64,000 nucleotides of DNA from Piezodorus guildinii (GCA_023052935.1 CM041292.1:29461454-29525453), one strand, 5' to 3'; numbered from the stretch's first letter, positions 1-10,496 are shown. Notes: generated from the sequence alone by a model not told the origin. Made by a program: numbers and translations.

Positions 1-951
1 TTAACACAAATATACGCCCGAGACGTTACAAAACCTTTTTCATCGAAATGAGCTTATCGGAAGAGCCACTTTATACTATGCATTTTGCACCTTTTTTCGA
101 TTTTCTCGAAAACAGTTCCGAAGATTTTGATTAAACTCGCTATTTAGATGTAAAATTTAATGGGCTTTAATATCATGTAGGTTTCATTCTGATTAAAATG
201 GTCTGACTGGGCGTAAATGCCGAAATGTTAAATTTTCTTTCTTTAAAGTACCTTTAATTTTGTTGATTCTATAAAAATAACTATATGATCTTAGGTGTAG
301 ATTCTTTTAGGTGAAGGTCAAATTTTTTTATAAATAAAATTGGAGGCTGATGTCTACTTCACCACTATTTTAGTGAAAAAAAATATTCGCACTACGTTTC
401 TGCTACAATGCCATCTTCAGGTGCAGTGGAACAACTTAGATCTAGTGTGGGTAGCTGCTTCCTAGTCAAAACCACATGAATAAAATCAATAAAATAGTGG
501 TGAAGTAGACATCAGCCTCCAATTTTATTTATATTATCTTGTTACCACAGATGAAAAACAGGCAGATATATAAATTGAATTAATTCGATACCCAACTAAA
601 GGAGATAAAAGAAAACAATATATTTTTTGATGCATTTTTTTGTTTTTGAACATAAGAGCATTAATATACATATATGATATACCGTTGGAAAGCTAAAGAT
701 TTTAGAAAAAAATATATTATCTTATACTCAAGGTTTTAAAAGTTAATAGAGAGTAATGAAAAGAAGATAAAACTAACTGATTATTTTAGAAAATAATATA
801 ATAAATTTTTTGATAAAACACATGTTTCTATATAAATTCAATTTAATTATTTCTTTAATAGTTTCACGTATGTTTATCTCTAACAGTATTTGAAAATTAT
901 TTAATTGATTTTAACAACGGTAAGTGTAAGTCGTGTGTTGCCCGCACCAGA
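1..951 (-). mobile_element. H family copy 1 (non-autonomous interspersed repeat, cut by window edge)
   Basis: One of about a dozen copies of a non-coding repeat in this window. Its diagnostic end, read on the minus strand, is TCTGGTGCGGGCAACACACG followed by a TTTCAC-type stretch (at about 920-951). The interior shares long blocks with the copies at 6432-7337, 27321-28275 and 44325-45257. The 3' part, which should carry a (CA)n tract and a hairpin, is missing because the window starts inside the element. A separate hairpin insertion sits at about 291-531. There is no coding capacity. The strand is defined by taking the TCTGGTGCGGG end as 5'. Class is inferred (Helentron-associated or similar), not proven. 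Confidence 0.8.
291..531 (-). mobile_element. Hairpin insertion with 42-bp inverted arms and a Penelope-type motif
   Basis: Positions 331-372 and 490-531 are perfect inverted repeats of about 42 bp enclosing about 117 bp. The block interrupts H copy 1: in the intact copy at about 6905-6925 the flanking sequence is continuous. A short imperfect direct repeat (TATATGATCTT against TATATTATCTT) flanks it. On the minus strand the loop holds CCTGAAGATGGC (421 to 410) and GCAGAAACGTAG (403 to 392), resembling the CTGAuGA...GAAAC core of degenerate hammerhead motifs reported in Penelope-like elements. It has no ORF. It is probably a small non-autonomous element related to Penelope-like retroelements; the left limit is uncertain by about 40 bp. 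Confidence 0.6.
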
Positions 952-2425
952 TTTTTTTTAAAGGTCGTTATACATGTGTTTAGTAGGGAGCATTGAGGGA
1001 TTTTCGAAGAATTTTAAATTGTAAGTATTAGATATGGAAAGAATTCGATGGTAGTAGAGCTCCAAAACTCAACTCCGTTTCAGATTGAACTTATGATACC
1101 CATGTAAATAAGCCTTTTGTAGTTAAGAGGAAGCTTTAAGAGTTTGTTTGATATGTTTTGAAGTAGCCGAAAGTAGCGGACAGTTTAATTAGTTGTTTAA
1201 TTTAGTCTTTTATATGGATTGCCAGTTAGGCCTTTTTCAAGATGGAGTCCGAAGTACTGGATATGTTTAACGAAAATAAAAATTAATAAAAATAAATAAA
1301 ATTAATAACATTCTTTCATAGGTTCAATCATACGAGAGACAGACACTTACTGGCTTAACTTCACAGTGTGAAATCCTCGCAAACCAAGGAGCTGAGCGTC
1401 CAACAAAATTCGCCAGAACGAGAGCAAACGAGGTTACGATAGTTGATCAGACCACCAGTGCTGATAGGAGATGGTGGTAAAAAAAAAACAACTTAAAATG
1501 TCTATAAAAAACGGGCATAATATCAATCACCTAGCAAGCTTCAAGGAACCAAGTAGGGTATTTTTCCATGGAATACCTCTTTCAGAGAATTACGCATAGA
1601 AGAAATGACCTTACTTAAGTTACTAATTTACAGGTTTAATCATTTTATTGTCAAATATTAAATATTAATGCGTAATAAGAATTAACTATTTGGTAAGATA
1701 TATCAATATTTGTGAATAATAATCATCCAAAATATTCTTAACATTTTTATAAATTAAATCCAGCCTCTTCAGTTAGGGCTTAGTACAATGATTATGATGC
1801 GTTTTGATAAGATAAAGGGTCAGTTATTCATTTTATCGAAGTAGGGTTAACAGATATCTTAGCCATACGTAAAGTTTATATAACGTATAATGAAATAAGA
1901 ATTATATTATATACTCTGAGAATGATGAATTTCTGTTTTATTTGGTATCATATAGTTCCAAAATGTTTTATTTATTTGATATAAAACGATTGGTATAGAC
2001 CTCTTACTGAAGGTAATAATACCGGCTCCCACACTAAAGTGAATAAGTCTTCCCATTATATTATATCGGTGTTATATTGTAAATAAAATTAATTAAAAAT
2101 CGAAAATAATTAGGATATATCTATCCATCTTGTATGAGGAAAAATAAACAAATACATCTTTGAAAAATAGAAAAAAAAATATGTCATAAATAAGCATAAA
2201 TCTTTTGAAAAAAATTATAATAAAACAAAATTGAATGATACCAACGGAATAATGTTAAATGATAAAATGGTCTGTTCAAATGGATTGTTATGTATTTCCA
2301 CTCATTTAAGACAATTTTAGTTGATTATTTTCAATAGTAAACCTTTGTAATTTTGACCAAAAAATGAATTGCCTCCTTTTAAAATTTGAGGGCTTATGTT
2401 TCAAGATACGTAAAACCGAATAACA
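952..2425. other. AT-rich stretch, nothing recognised
   Basis: No ORF of note, RNA gene or recognisable repeat seen. A slightly less AT-rich patch at about 1320-1480 has no recognisable coding content. Confidence 0.5.
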
Positions 2426-3120
2426 AACGTAAAAATAAATAAATAAACTTTATTTTCAAATTGACAAAATACTTACAAATGATTTAGGATGAGACAACCA
2501 TACAATCAGCACGTTTTGTTCGTTTGGTAATTATAATATATTAGCCTAAAGACTAAATATGAAGTAAAATTAACAGATATTAACTATGGTAGTAGGAAAA
2601 ATTATACAAAAAACCTACATATAAAAAAAATAATAAAAAAAATATAAACGGATAAAATAATTAAAAATATAAAATTTAGAATTTAAAACAAACTAGCTTA
2701 ATTTAGCTACAGGTGTTTAGTTCTTTTATGAGTATAGCGTATAAGAGAAGTTTTATTATAACTACCGATTCCCTTTATTAATGGATTTTAGGAGACTGGT
2801 GTTTTACAGAAGCATGGAGGTGTTTGAGTGTGGAAAATTTTTTTGACTGTTGGAAGCTGCAAGTCCTAGAACATAGATGATATTTTAGTATAGTAGGGGT
2901 AGTTTTTAATTATCCGCATTGATAGATATTGAATTCTTTCAAGTTTTTGATAATTAGTCAAGCAGGTTGAGCTCCAGACTGGCGAGGCGTATGTTATTAA
3001 CGAACGGATAATGATTTGTATATTGTCAATTTGTTACGAGGGCTCAAATGGGATTTTTCGTTGAAGTATGGGAACATTTTATATATTAATTTTTTGGCAA
3101 TATCGATTTTTCTATTGATA
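2426..3120 (-). pseudogene. Decayed Jockey-clade ORF2 C-terminus and 3' tail
   Basis: Minus-strand translation gives pieces of the region after the reverse transcriptase domain of Jockey-type LINEs: a stretch with SPRNKLTIYKSL, then in another frame ITYASPVWSS, LTNYQKLERIQYLSMRIIKN and DLQLPTV. The order and spacing match the same part of the better copies at 17885 and 48470 (LLIYRTILKPIWTYG, QSFQSKVLRTIVNAP). Several stops and at least one frameshift break it. The 3' end points to lower coordinates, where (TAAA)n-like sequence at about 2430-2450 would be the tail. This is a dead, 5'-truncated copy, more divergent than the others here, so probably a different Jockey or related lineage. Confidence 0.7.
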
Positions 3121-3290
3121 TGACAAACACAAAAAATAAAAACCTACAAGATATTAAATTTGAAAACTACGCACACACATAATTTTTGTGGGACTCAGCC
3201 ATTTGGACTCAGAGGATCCTAAAAAGTGTATTTCCGTTCAAAATATACTTTCCCTTACAATATATTTCAAATGGGGGTAAGTAATTATTC
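3121..3290 (+). repeat. H family fragment (copy 4)
   Basis: Contains the 3' portion of the H repeat: CACACACA, then TTTGTGGGACT, the block ending in CCATTTGGACTCAGAGGATCC, GTGTATTTCCGTT and a degenerate CTTTCCCTTAC hairpin region. The block between the ACCTACAAGATATTAAA motif and the CA tract is mostly deleted. Directly abuts the Jockey remnant. Confidence 0.7.
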
Positions 3291-3925
3291 ATCTTTAAAA
3301 AAGGAACGCCTGATTGAAAATTTAATTTTTTTTAATTGAATCATAGAAGATATTTTTTATTATTTTTTAATTTTTAATAATTACTGTTGATTTTCAAATT
3401 TCCAACCCTCATTTTTTAAGACGAATGTTAAATCTAAAAATTTCTGAGACAATAACCTCTCGACGAAAAGCTTAATATCTGAGGAGGAACTGCTGTCGGA
3501 CAGAATAGCAAATCGATAGGATATAATGACTTTTAGTTGCTTTCTTTCCGAGAAAGTTCCTTGGGGTTTCCGTCCCGATGAACAGATCTCCCATTAACTT
3601 TTCCTTTCAGGCCCAATTTGTTTCACTCTTTTAATGCAGGGACTGCTTAAAAATCAAGAACGAAAGAAAAGAATTTTAAACTGATTATCCCAAGTCTGAA
3701 TATGAATATTTCATTTCTGAGGGAAAAAATCAAGAGATTGAATTATCGTCTCAGGCAAAACTTCGGAATTAATCGACTACTGTCCCATTTCGTGACGTAC
3801 ATACATCTTGTGATGTCTTGGAATCATCATTTTTTTTTTTTATTGATACTTCAAACAGTTTTAAAAAATACTTTAAGTAAATGTGACGGAAACACGATAC
3901 AGTGACTTGAAAAACACTGCACAGA
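3291..3925. other. AT-rich stretch, nothing recognised
   Basis: The short open frames here have no recognisable domain. The sequence between H copy 4 and the next Jockey fragment holds no feature I can name. Confidence 0.5.
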
Positions 3926-4130
3926 GGCAGTACTTCATAGGAACCAAAGAAGCCATTATCAAGAATTGTAGAGGATATCAGAGTAGAAACTAGTGGGTTA
4001 GAGTGTGAATGAAAATTTTTATGATTAGATTGGCATTTAATTCGGGCCAAATCAACAACATGTATAACCTTAAGGTCATTACGGATCAGTTAATTCGTGA
4101 CAAAATGAGGAGTACTGAGGATTCAATGAA
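3926..4130 (-). pseudogene. Jockey ORF2 C-terminal fragment
   Basis: Minus strand encodes HSHSNPLVSTLISSTI, matching the C-terminal HSHSNPLVSILASSSI of the Jockey copy ending at 24155. The nucleotide stretch around 3990-4050 also aligns with 33530-33620. The frame is broken on both sides and the terminal RRLKRRWPRDLL motif has been lost. Only about 200 bp survive. A dead copy of the same subfamily as 20617-24298. Confidence 0.7.
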
Positions 4131-4234
4131 GTACGAGGCATGTTTTTTAAGTACGTACCGTTTCGGAATTAAAAAAAGACGTGCAAAGATATCCCAATAA
4201 TTTTATTTTTACATGAAAGCCTGTACCTTAACTC

Positions 4235-4352
4235 TACTTTTCTACATAATTTCCATTAATTTTGAGGCACTTGTCATAACGCGGCACCAGTTTTTGAATA
4301 CCCTCCTCAAAAAATTCTGCTGCCTGACTTGTTAACCACTGCATCACAATGA
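4235..4352 (-). pseudogene. mariner transposase C-terminal fragment
   Basis: Minus-strand frame reads EFFEEGIQKLVPRYDKCLK followed by INGNYVEK and a stop, the usual C-terminus of mariner (Tc1/mariner superfamily) DDD transposases. About 39 codons are open. It lies immediately beside, and in the opposite orientation to, a plus-strand mariner core fragment, so the original gene has been rearranged. Non-functional. Confidence 0.8.
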
Positions 4353-4640
4353 AGGTGAAGATGTTTTAGACCAAATTGTTACTGGTGACGAAACATGGGT
4401 GGCCTACGTCACACTAGAATCAAAACAACAATCCATGGAATTGTTGGCGACATTCATCATCACCCAAAAGAGTAAAGTTTAAGGAAACAATTTCTGCCCG
4501 GAAAATCATGTGCACAGTATTTTGGGACAGAAAAGGAGTATTCCTAGTGGACTTTCTGCCTTGTAATGAGACAATCAATGCAGCGTCTTATTGTGAGACA
4601 TTGAAAAATCTGCAAAGTCGTGCAAAAAAAAAAGGATCGG
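4341..4640 (+). pseudogene. mariner transposase catalytic-core fragment
   Basis: Plus-strand translation gives LDQIVTGDETWVAYVTLESK and, after a frameshift near 4443, WRHSSSPKRVKFK then IMCTVFWDRKGVFLVDFLP with NETINAASYCETLKNL. TGDETW carries the first catalytic Asp of mariner transposases, and VFWD...GV.LVDFLP is the following conserved block. The second and third catalytic Asp regions and the N-terminal DNA-binding domain are absent. The neighbouring minus-strand C-terminus implies an inversion or a deletion between two opposed copies. Dead element. Confidence 0.85.
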
Positions 4641-4654
4641 TACGAAGTATCAGG

Positions 4655-4945
4655 GAGCGGCGGGGTCTAGTGGATTTAGCGATTGTCCACTGTACTCCGG
4701 GTCCTGGGTTTGATTCCCAGCTATGACAGATAATTATTTGTTATGTTAATTCAGCCTGGAGGCGACCCTAGAGTATGAAGACCATCCTGGGGCAGATCCA
4801 GCCTCTATAAAATTGGGAAATAAACCTGGCGGCTGAGCGTGACCTAGGCCTAATCACATCATGCACGGCCGTTGACCTAGAAACAGTACGAAACTCTATA
4901 TAAGACCCTTCATAGGTAATAGAGGTACAGGTTATCTTTTATATA
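4655..4945 (+). mobile_element. SINE-A copy with tRNA-derived head
   Basis: The head (about 4655-4720) looks tRNA-like, with a B-box GGGTTTGATTCCC at 4706-4718 and an A-box-like stretch near 4664-4680. The body (about 4745-4925: AGCCTGGAGGCGACCC, CCAGCCTCTATAAA, CATGCACGGCCGTTGACC, AATAGAGGTACAG) matches the second copy at 45827-46111. It is non-coding and would be transcribed by RNA polymerase III from the internal promoter. It directly follows the mariner fragment. Confidence 0.8.
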
Positions 4946-5265
4946 TATGTAAGTTGCTTTTATTACATAAAAGAATAAATCAAATTACATGTTAACAACC
5001 TACAACTCGACAACACAAAATCTTTAAACAATTTAACAATTGAACATATGTTCATAAATATGAAATAATTAATATAAATATTTACACACCCACACATATA
5101 TGTTGAACTAGGAATTGTTTTTTATATATATCCTATTAGGTAACATAGAGAAAGAATTTAAGAGCAAAACATTTTATTTATTTTTTATTTCTACTGGATC
5201 ATAAAATATATTATTTTTATATTAAAGGAGAAATGGTTTTTACTAATTTTACACTAAGATTATCA
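4946..5265. other. AT-rich stretch, nothing recognised
   Basis: No recognisable gene or repeat between SINE-A and the Jockey remnant. Confidence 0.4.
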
Positions 5266-5640
5266 TAGATCAGTTTTTCGTTTATTTTAATATAAGTCCA
5301 GATTGATGTAAATGAGTCTTTTGAACTCAAGAGTTAGACCGTTTGACAGTGAAGTGCTGTAGTAGCCGTACACGTCAGGTTGTTTCTTCTTATTCTAGTC
5401 TTATCTGAGGATTAAAAGAATGGCGTTTATCAAGACGGATTCCTAGGTATCGGATCTCTCCAAGAGGAACTAATTGAGCGACTGGAAGTCATAGGCCTCA
5501 ACGAAGGATTAAAGTTTATTTAATGTGATTTGTTGGCATTTATTCTTATTCTCTAGTTCTTACACCTTACTTCTAGGTCTTTGATGTGGGCTTGAAGAGT
5601 ATGGGATAAATCATCATTAAATTTCGAATGTCAATTAAAA
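5266..5640 (-). pseudogene. Decayed Jockey reverse transcriptase fragment
   Basis: Minus-strand frames give LSHTLQAHIKDLEVRCKN then RIRINANKSH, and after a shift EIRYLGIRLDKRHSFNPQI with VRLLQHFTVKRSN. These align in order with the region after the YADD motif in the 20617-24298 copy (SHIRELEIWCQNWRIKIN; QIRYLGLLLDKRLTWNPH; RLLQHLLDRRSN). Several stops and a frameshift are present. It continues neither upstream nor downstream, so it is an isolated relic of the same Jockey group. Confidence 0.75.
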
Positions 5641-5693
5641 TATGATTGATTGTGTTAGGACAAGCTGTGCGTTATTAAAAAAGAAATGTTTTC

Positions 5694-5694
<1 letters not shown>

Positions 5695-5762
<68 letters not shown>
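5695..5762. repeat. (TA)n microsatellite
   Basis: Uninterrupted TA dinucleotide run of about 34 units. Confidence 0.98.
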
Positions 5763-5765
<3 letters not shown>

Positions 5766-6097
5766 GCAAGGGGACGGTAATGACGAGATCACTCTAATAA
5801 TATTTATGGTTTAGAGTATCCAATTTCAAACGGAAAATATCCAATTGGAAGAGGATAGATGTCCCTGAAGAGGGTTCGTCTCAGATTTTCCGAACCTTGG
5901 GGGACCCACAGCTAATATAACAGGTTAAATAATTTCCTGCCTCAAGAGGAATCGAATCTGGGATATTTAGCTCAGTAATATCTCGCTCCCTACATATTCC
6001 TTTTATTAGTATATAGATTTTTTTTTTAAACATTTATAAACGATTTAACTGATAATACTTTATTTATCTATATTTTTGGTTTTATCATAAACAAAAC
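5763..6097. other. Unannotated stretch
   Basis: No ORF or recognised repeat between the (TA)n tract and H copy 3. Confidence 0.4.
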
Positions 6098-6420
6098 CTG
6101 TTGCACGCAACACACGGCCTTCACTTACCTCTATTGCTAAAACTAATCAAAGAATTTAAAATCAGTTACAAAAATGTTTAAAGAATTACAACAAGCTTCA
6201 AGGGTCACATGTGGTGTAGTAGCTAGCATAACAGCATTCTATGCCCAAGGTTTCTAACCTGACGGGTGTCACTGGGAATATTAGTTTTGAGTAAAAAACC
6301 CTTATTTGTTTCGTAAAATGTGGTGTGGAGCCTGTGTGATATCAGGTACTCGTTAATCCTGGATAGGCGAAAAAAATTTCCCTTACTATATGTTTCATAT
6401 ATAGTAAGGGAAAGTAAAAA
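6098..6420 (+). mobile_element. H family copy 3, internally replaced, with intact 3' hairpin
   Basis: The 5' end (CTGTTGCACGCAACACACGG, TTCACTTACCTC) is a diverged H terminus. The 3' end holds the family's hairpin: arms TTTCCCTTACTATAT (6378-6392) and ATATAGTAAGGGAAA (6399-6413), then GTAAAAA. The usual interior of about 800 bp is missing and a SINE-B copy occupies about 6195-6375. Copy 3 meets copy 2 (opposite strand) tail to tail at about 6420-6432. Confidence 0.65.
6195..6375 (+). mobile_element. SINE-B copy, 3'-shortened
   Basis: Matches the SINE-B copy at 10707-10981: GGGTCACATGTGGTGTAGT, AGCTAGCATAACAGC, then TATGCCCAAGG, GAGTAAAAAACCCTTA, GGAGCCTGTGTGAT, ATCAGGTACTCGTTAA and CCTGGATAGGCG. 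The tRNA-like head has a decayed B-box. The 3' block beginning TTAGGAC is missing. It is inserted in or fused to H copy 3. Confidence 0.75.
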
Positions 6421-6431
6421 CGTGTAGTTAT

Positions 6432-7337
6432 ATTTACTTTCACTTACTATATATACTTAGTAAGGGAAAGTATTGCGATCGTGAAAATTTTCGAATTTAT
6501 GTTTTCAACGGAAATACACGTTTTAGGGTCACCTGACTCCAAATAACCAAGTCCCACAAAAAGGTCTTTGTGTGTGTGTGGTAGGTAACTCCCGGGCGAA
6601 AATGAAAAGTCCTATGAAACTAAAATTTCATTTTTGAGACAACTATACGTCCGAGATGTTACAGAATCATTTTCATCAAAATCAGCTAACCAGAAGAGCC
6701 ACTTTATGCCATGCATTTTGCATATTTTTACGATTGTCTCAAAAACGTATATAACGATTTTGATGAAACTCTATATATCTATGTAGAATTTTATGGGCTT
6801 CAATATGATGTAGGTTTCATTCGGATTAAAATGGTCTGACAGGGCTTAAATGCCGATATTTTAAATTTTCTTTCTCTAAAACACTTTTTTTAATTTTGTT
6901 GATTCTATAAAAATAACTATATTATCTTGTTACCACTGATAAAAAACAGGTAAATATATAATTTGAATGAATTCGAAACCCAACTAAAGGAGAAAACTTA
7001 AAAAAATATTTTTTTAATAATTTTTTTTTTTTGAACATAAGAACAGTAATCTACATGCATGATATACCGTTGGAAAACTAAAGATTTTAGAAAAAAATAT
7101 TATCTTATACATAAGCTTTAAACAGTTAACAGAGAGTGACAAAAAGCCTATAAAACTAAGTTATTGTTTTAGATAATAATATAACAGATTTTTTAATAAA
7201 ACACATGTTTCTATAGAAATTCAATTTAATTAATTCTTTAATATTTTCACTAAGTTTTACCTCTAACTGTATTTGAAAATTCTTTAATTGATTTTAACAA
7301 CGGAGGTAAGTGACAGTCGTGTGTTGCCCGCACCAGA
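6432..7337 (-). mobile_element. H family copy 2, near full length
   Basis: Bounded on the left by the 3' hairpin (TTTACTTTCACTTACTATAT, TAGTAAGGGAAAGTA at 6433-6471) and on the right by the 5' terminus GTCGTGTGTTGCCCGCACCAGA (7317-7337). A short TG tract (about 6565-6580) replaces the longer (CA)n of other copies. No ORF. The stretch around 6905-6925 shows the uninterrupted version of the site occupied by the hairpin insertion in copy 1. Confidence 0.85.
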
Positions 7338-7790
7338 TTTTTTTTTAATATACCAATTTGTAAATAATTACATTGTAAAACATATTTTTCTATAATTTAT
7401 TGTTACATTTTTTTTTTAATTTTAATATTTATATCTGAAAAGAGGAAATATCAGGTATACTTTAGAAGCGGACTTTGAAATTCCCTCGAAAAATTATCTA
7501 TTCACTTCATGTATAAACGATATGTGGGCCGTACGTGCTCCCACCCTTCTCTCAAACATTCAACTGTAATAACCATCTCGTGAGTTGACCGCTGAACTTT
7601 CATCCATGTTTTTCTTTTTCTTTTTTTTTTTTTTTTACTTTATTATGGTTGATATTTTTTAACGTAATATTTCATTTAAAAGAAAAAAAAATTAAATTAT
7701 GAATTTATCTATTATCTATGATCTAAGTCATGTCACGGTAGTCGCAAATAAGATGTGTCAATTTGAAACAAATAAAACAATAAATACATT
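7338..7790. other. AT-rich stretch with homopolymer runs
   Basis: Contains T-runs (about 7620-7636) and nothing I can assign to a gene or named repeat. Confidence 0.4.
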
Positions 7791-7794
7791 TTAT

Positions 7795-7912
7795 TTATTA
7801 TTAAATATTTGGAACTTCCTCTTGCTTTATTATATTTTATCTATTTTTACATTATATAAAAATAATTAAAATATAATAAAGGAAGAGAAAGTTCCAAATA
7901 TTTTATTTATAA
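7795..7912. repeat. MITE-like hairpin beside the palindrome
   Basis: Arms of about 40 bp: AAATATTTGGAACTTCCTCT at about 7803-7822 continuing to TTTTAT, and the reverse complement with few mismatches at about 7866-7908 (AAAGTTCCAAATATTT). The loop is about 30 bp of AT. Its right end touches the left end of the large palindrome at 7916. Confidence 0.7.
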
Positions 7913-7920
7913 TAAATATA

Positions 7921-8096
7921 GCATTTCCAAGTCAATTGTAACCTTTTCCAAGTCAAATGTAACTTTTTCCAAGTCAAATGTAACCTTTTCCAAGTCAAAT
8001 GTAACCCTTTCCATTTCAAATGTCACCTTTTCCAAGTCAAATGTCACCTTTCCATTTCGAATGTTACTTTTCCAATCAAATGTCACCTTTTCTCAC
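7921..8096 (-). repeat. 21-bp tandem repeats, left outer arm
   Basis: About eight units of TTTTCCAAGTCAAATGTAAC type, alternating between CAAGTC and CATTTC variants. Mirror image of 10497-10665. Confidence 0.95.
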
Positions 8097-8325
8097 TTTA
8101 GCCTTAAATATTCCGTTTTATTTATTGAAAAATAATTAGTTTAATTAACATTATGACTTTTTTAATAATTTTGGCATATAATAATTGATATTTTTTTGGG
8201 GTCTCTTAGATATTTGATATCAAGTTCTGTTTTTTTACTAGCTAATATTAAAAAATTAATTATCGTCTATTTAGTTTTAAGATAGGTGATTTTGATTATT
8301 TTAGATTTTTTTAGGAATAGTTTTG
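8097..8325. repeat. Unique spacer of left arm
   Basis: A segment of about 230 bp between the 21-bp and 112-bp arrays. Its reverse complement lies at about 10246-10495 with high identity (for example GGGTCTCTTAGATATTTGAT at about 8199 against the same block on the minus strand near 10360). Confidence 0.9.
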
Positions 8326-9290
8326 GATTAATTAATGTGCTTTCGGGTGGTTATGATTACGTTTTTTGAGCTGTATTTTTTTCGCTCGCGCTTATTTTAA
8401 CTAAAATTTACTTTTTATGTGTTTTATTGATATAGGGATTAATTAATGTGCTTTCGGGTGGTTATGATTACGTTTTTCGATCTGTATTTTTTATCGCTCA
8501 TGCGTATTTCAACTCGCATTTACTTTTAATGTTTTTTATTGATATTGGGATTGATTGTTTTGTTTTTGGTTCTCATTATAACGTTTTTTGAGCTGTATCT
8601 TTTATCGCTTATGCGTATTTCAACTCGCATTTACTTTTAATATTTTTTATTGATATAGGAATTCATTTTTTTGCTTTCGGGTGGCTATAATTACGTTTTT
8701 CGAGCTGTATTTTTTATCGCTCTCGCTTATTTTAACTAATATTTACTTTTTATGTTTCTTATTGATATAGGTGTTGAAAATTGTGTTTTCGGGTCCTATA
8801 ATTATGTTTTTTTAGTTTTATTTATTTATCGCTCCCGCGTATTTTAACTCGAATTTACTTTTAATGTTTTTTATATATAGAGAGATAATGTATGTGCTTT
8901 TGGGTGGTTATGATTACGTTTTTGAGCTGTATCTTTTATCGCTTATGCGTATTTCAATTCGGATTTACTTTTGATATATTTTATTGTTATAGACGTTTGT
9001 AATTATCTTTTCGGGTCTTGTGATTACGTTTTTTAAGCTGTTTTTATTGTCGCTTGCTCTCATTTCAACTTGCATTTGCAGTGGTCTTTCTTTGTTTTTG
9101 TTTTAGGGGATTCTCATAACGTGTTTTGAACTTTATTCTTTTATGCGCTTGGGAATTTCTACAAACCGTAGGTATTATGTTATAATATGATGTAAAAATT
9201 ATTTATTATATTTATTTTATAATTAAGTGTTTTTGCAGGATCTGATTACATTTTTGATTTGGACGTTACATCGCGATTGCGCATTCTTCT
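8326..9290 (+). repeat. 112-bp tandem repeats, left inner arm
   Basis: Units of about 111-113 bp are marked by CTTTCGGGTGGTTATGATTA at 8340, 8451, about 8562 (variant), 8674, about 8784, about 8897 and about 9014, with weaker units near 9104 and 9232. Each contains GAGCTGTATTTTT, TCGCTC, and TTTTATTGATATAGG. Divergence increases toward 9290. Confidence 0.9.
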
Positions 9291-9354
9291 AGATCACTTT
9301 TCATTTAAGTTAAAATGTGCACTAGCTATAAATAAATGTCATAAACTCTATTAG

Positions 9355-10245
9355 TATTCCCGAAAACACTATAAACGATCCCTCTATCGAATATTTATGA
9401 AGTAGAAAGAGTAACTTAAAATGAGTAACAAATTTGGTTCAAATAATGTTATCAGAACACCCGAAAATAGAATAAACGATTCCTCAATTAAATTATCAAA
9501 TAATTGTAAGACCGAGTTAGGAAGCGGATCCTTTACAAAAGATTTAGTTGAAAAAAATTACTCAGGACGCTAGAAAAGGAACTATAACTAATCCTTTTAT
9601 AAAATATTAATAATAAAAAAAAAAAAAAAAACCTAAACGATGTATATTCCAGCAACGTTATAATGAGAACCCAAAACAAAACAATCAATCCCAATATCAA
9701 TAAAAAACATTAAAAGTAAATGCGAGTTTAAATACGCATGAGCGATAAAAAATACAGCTCGAAAAACGTAATCATAACCACCCGAAAGAACATTGAGTAA
9801 TCCCTATATCAATAAAAAACATTAAAAGTAAATGCGAGTTGAAATACGCATGAGCGATAAAAAATACAGCTCGAAAAACGTAATCATAACCACCCGAAAG
9901 CACATTAATTAACTCCTGTATCAATAAAACACATAAAAAGTAAATTTTAGTTAAAATAAGCGCGAGCGAAAAAAATACAGCTCGAAAAACCATATCATAA
10001 CCACCCGAAAGCAAAATAATTAATCCCTATATCAATAAAAAACATTAAAAGTAAATATTAGTTGAAATACGCATGACCGATAAAAGATACAGCTCAAAAA
10101 ACGTAATCATAACCACCCGAAAGCACATTAATTAATCCCTATATCAATAAAAAACATTAAAATTTAATGCGAGTTAAAATGCACGCGAGCGTTAAAAAAT
10201 ACAGCTCGAAAAATTTAATTATAATACCCGAAAACACATTAATTA
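9355..10245 (-). repeat. 112-bp tandem repeats, right inner arm
   Basis: Reverse-complement units are marked by CACCCGAAAG at 9779, 9891, 10002 and 10114, with TACCCGAAAA at 10225. Degenerate units lie near 9359, 9460, 9566 and 9667. Spacing is 111-112 bp in the clear part. They mirror the left array. Confidence 0.9.
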
Positions 10246-10496
10246 TTCCAAAAAACTACCCCTCCTCTCTAAAAAATCAAAATCAACAACTATCTTAAAA
10301 CTTAATAGACGATAATTAATTTTTTTAAATATTAGCTAGTAAAAAACAGAACTTGATATCAAATATCTAAGAGACCCAAAAAAAATATCAATTATCATAT
10401 GCCAAAATTATTAAAAAAGTCATAATGTTAATTAAACTAATTATTTTTCAATAAATAAATAAATAAAACGGAATATTTAAGGCTAGAAGTGAAGAA

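Noticed and set aside
4655..4726. Functional tRNA gene
   Set aside because: The tRNA-like part is followed by a SINE body found again at 45827.
9772..10014. 80-residue hydrophobic membrane-like protein
   Set aside because: Produced by the 112-bp tandem repeats, whose length is not a multiple of three; no conservation of frame between units.
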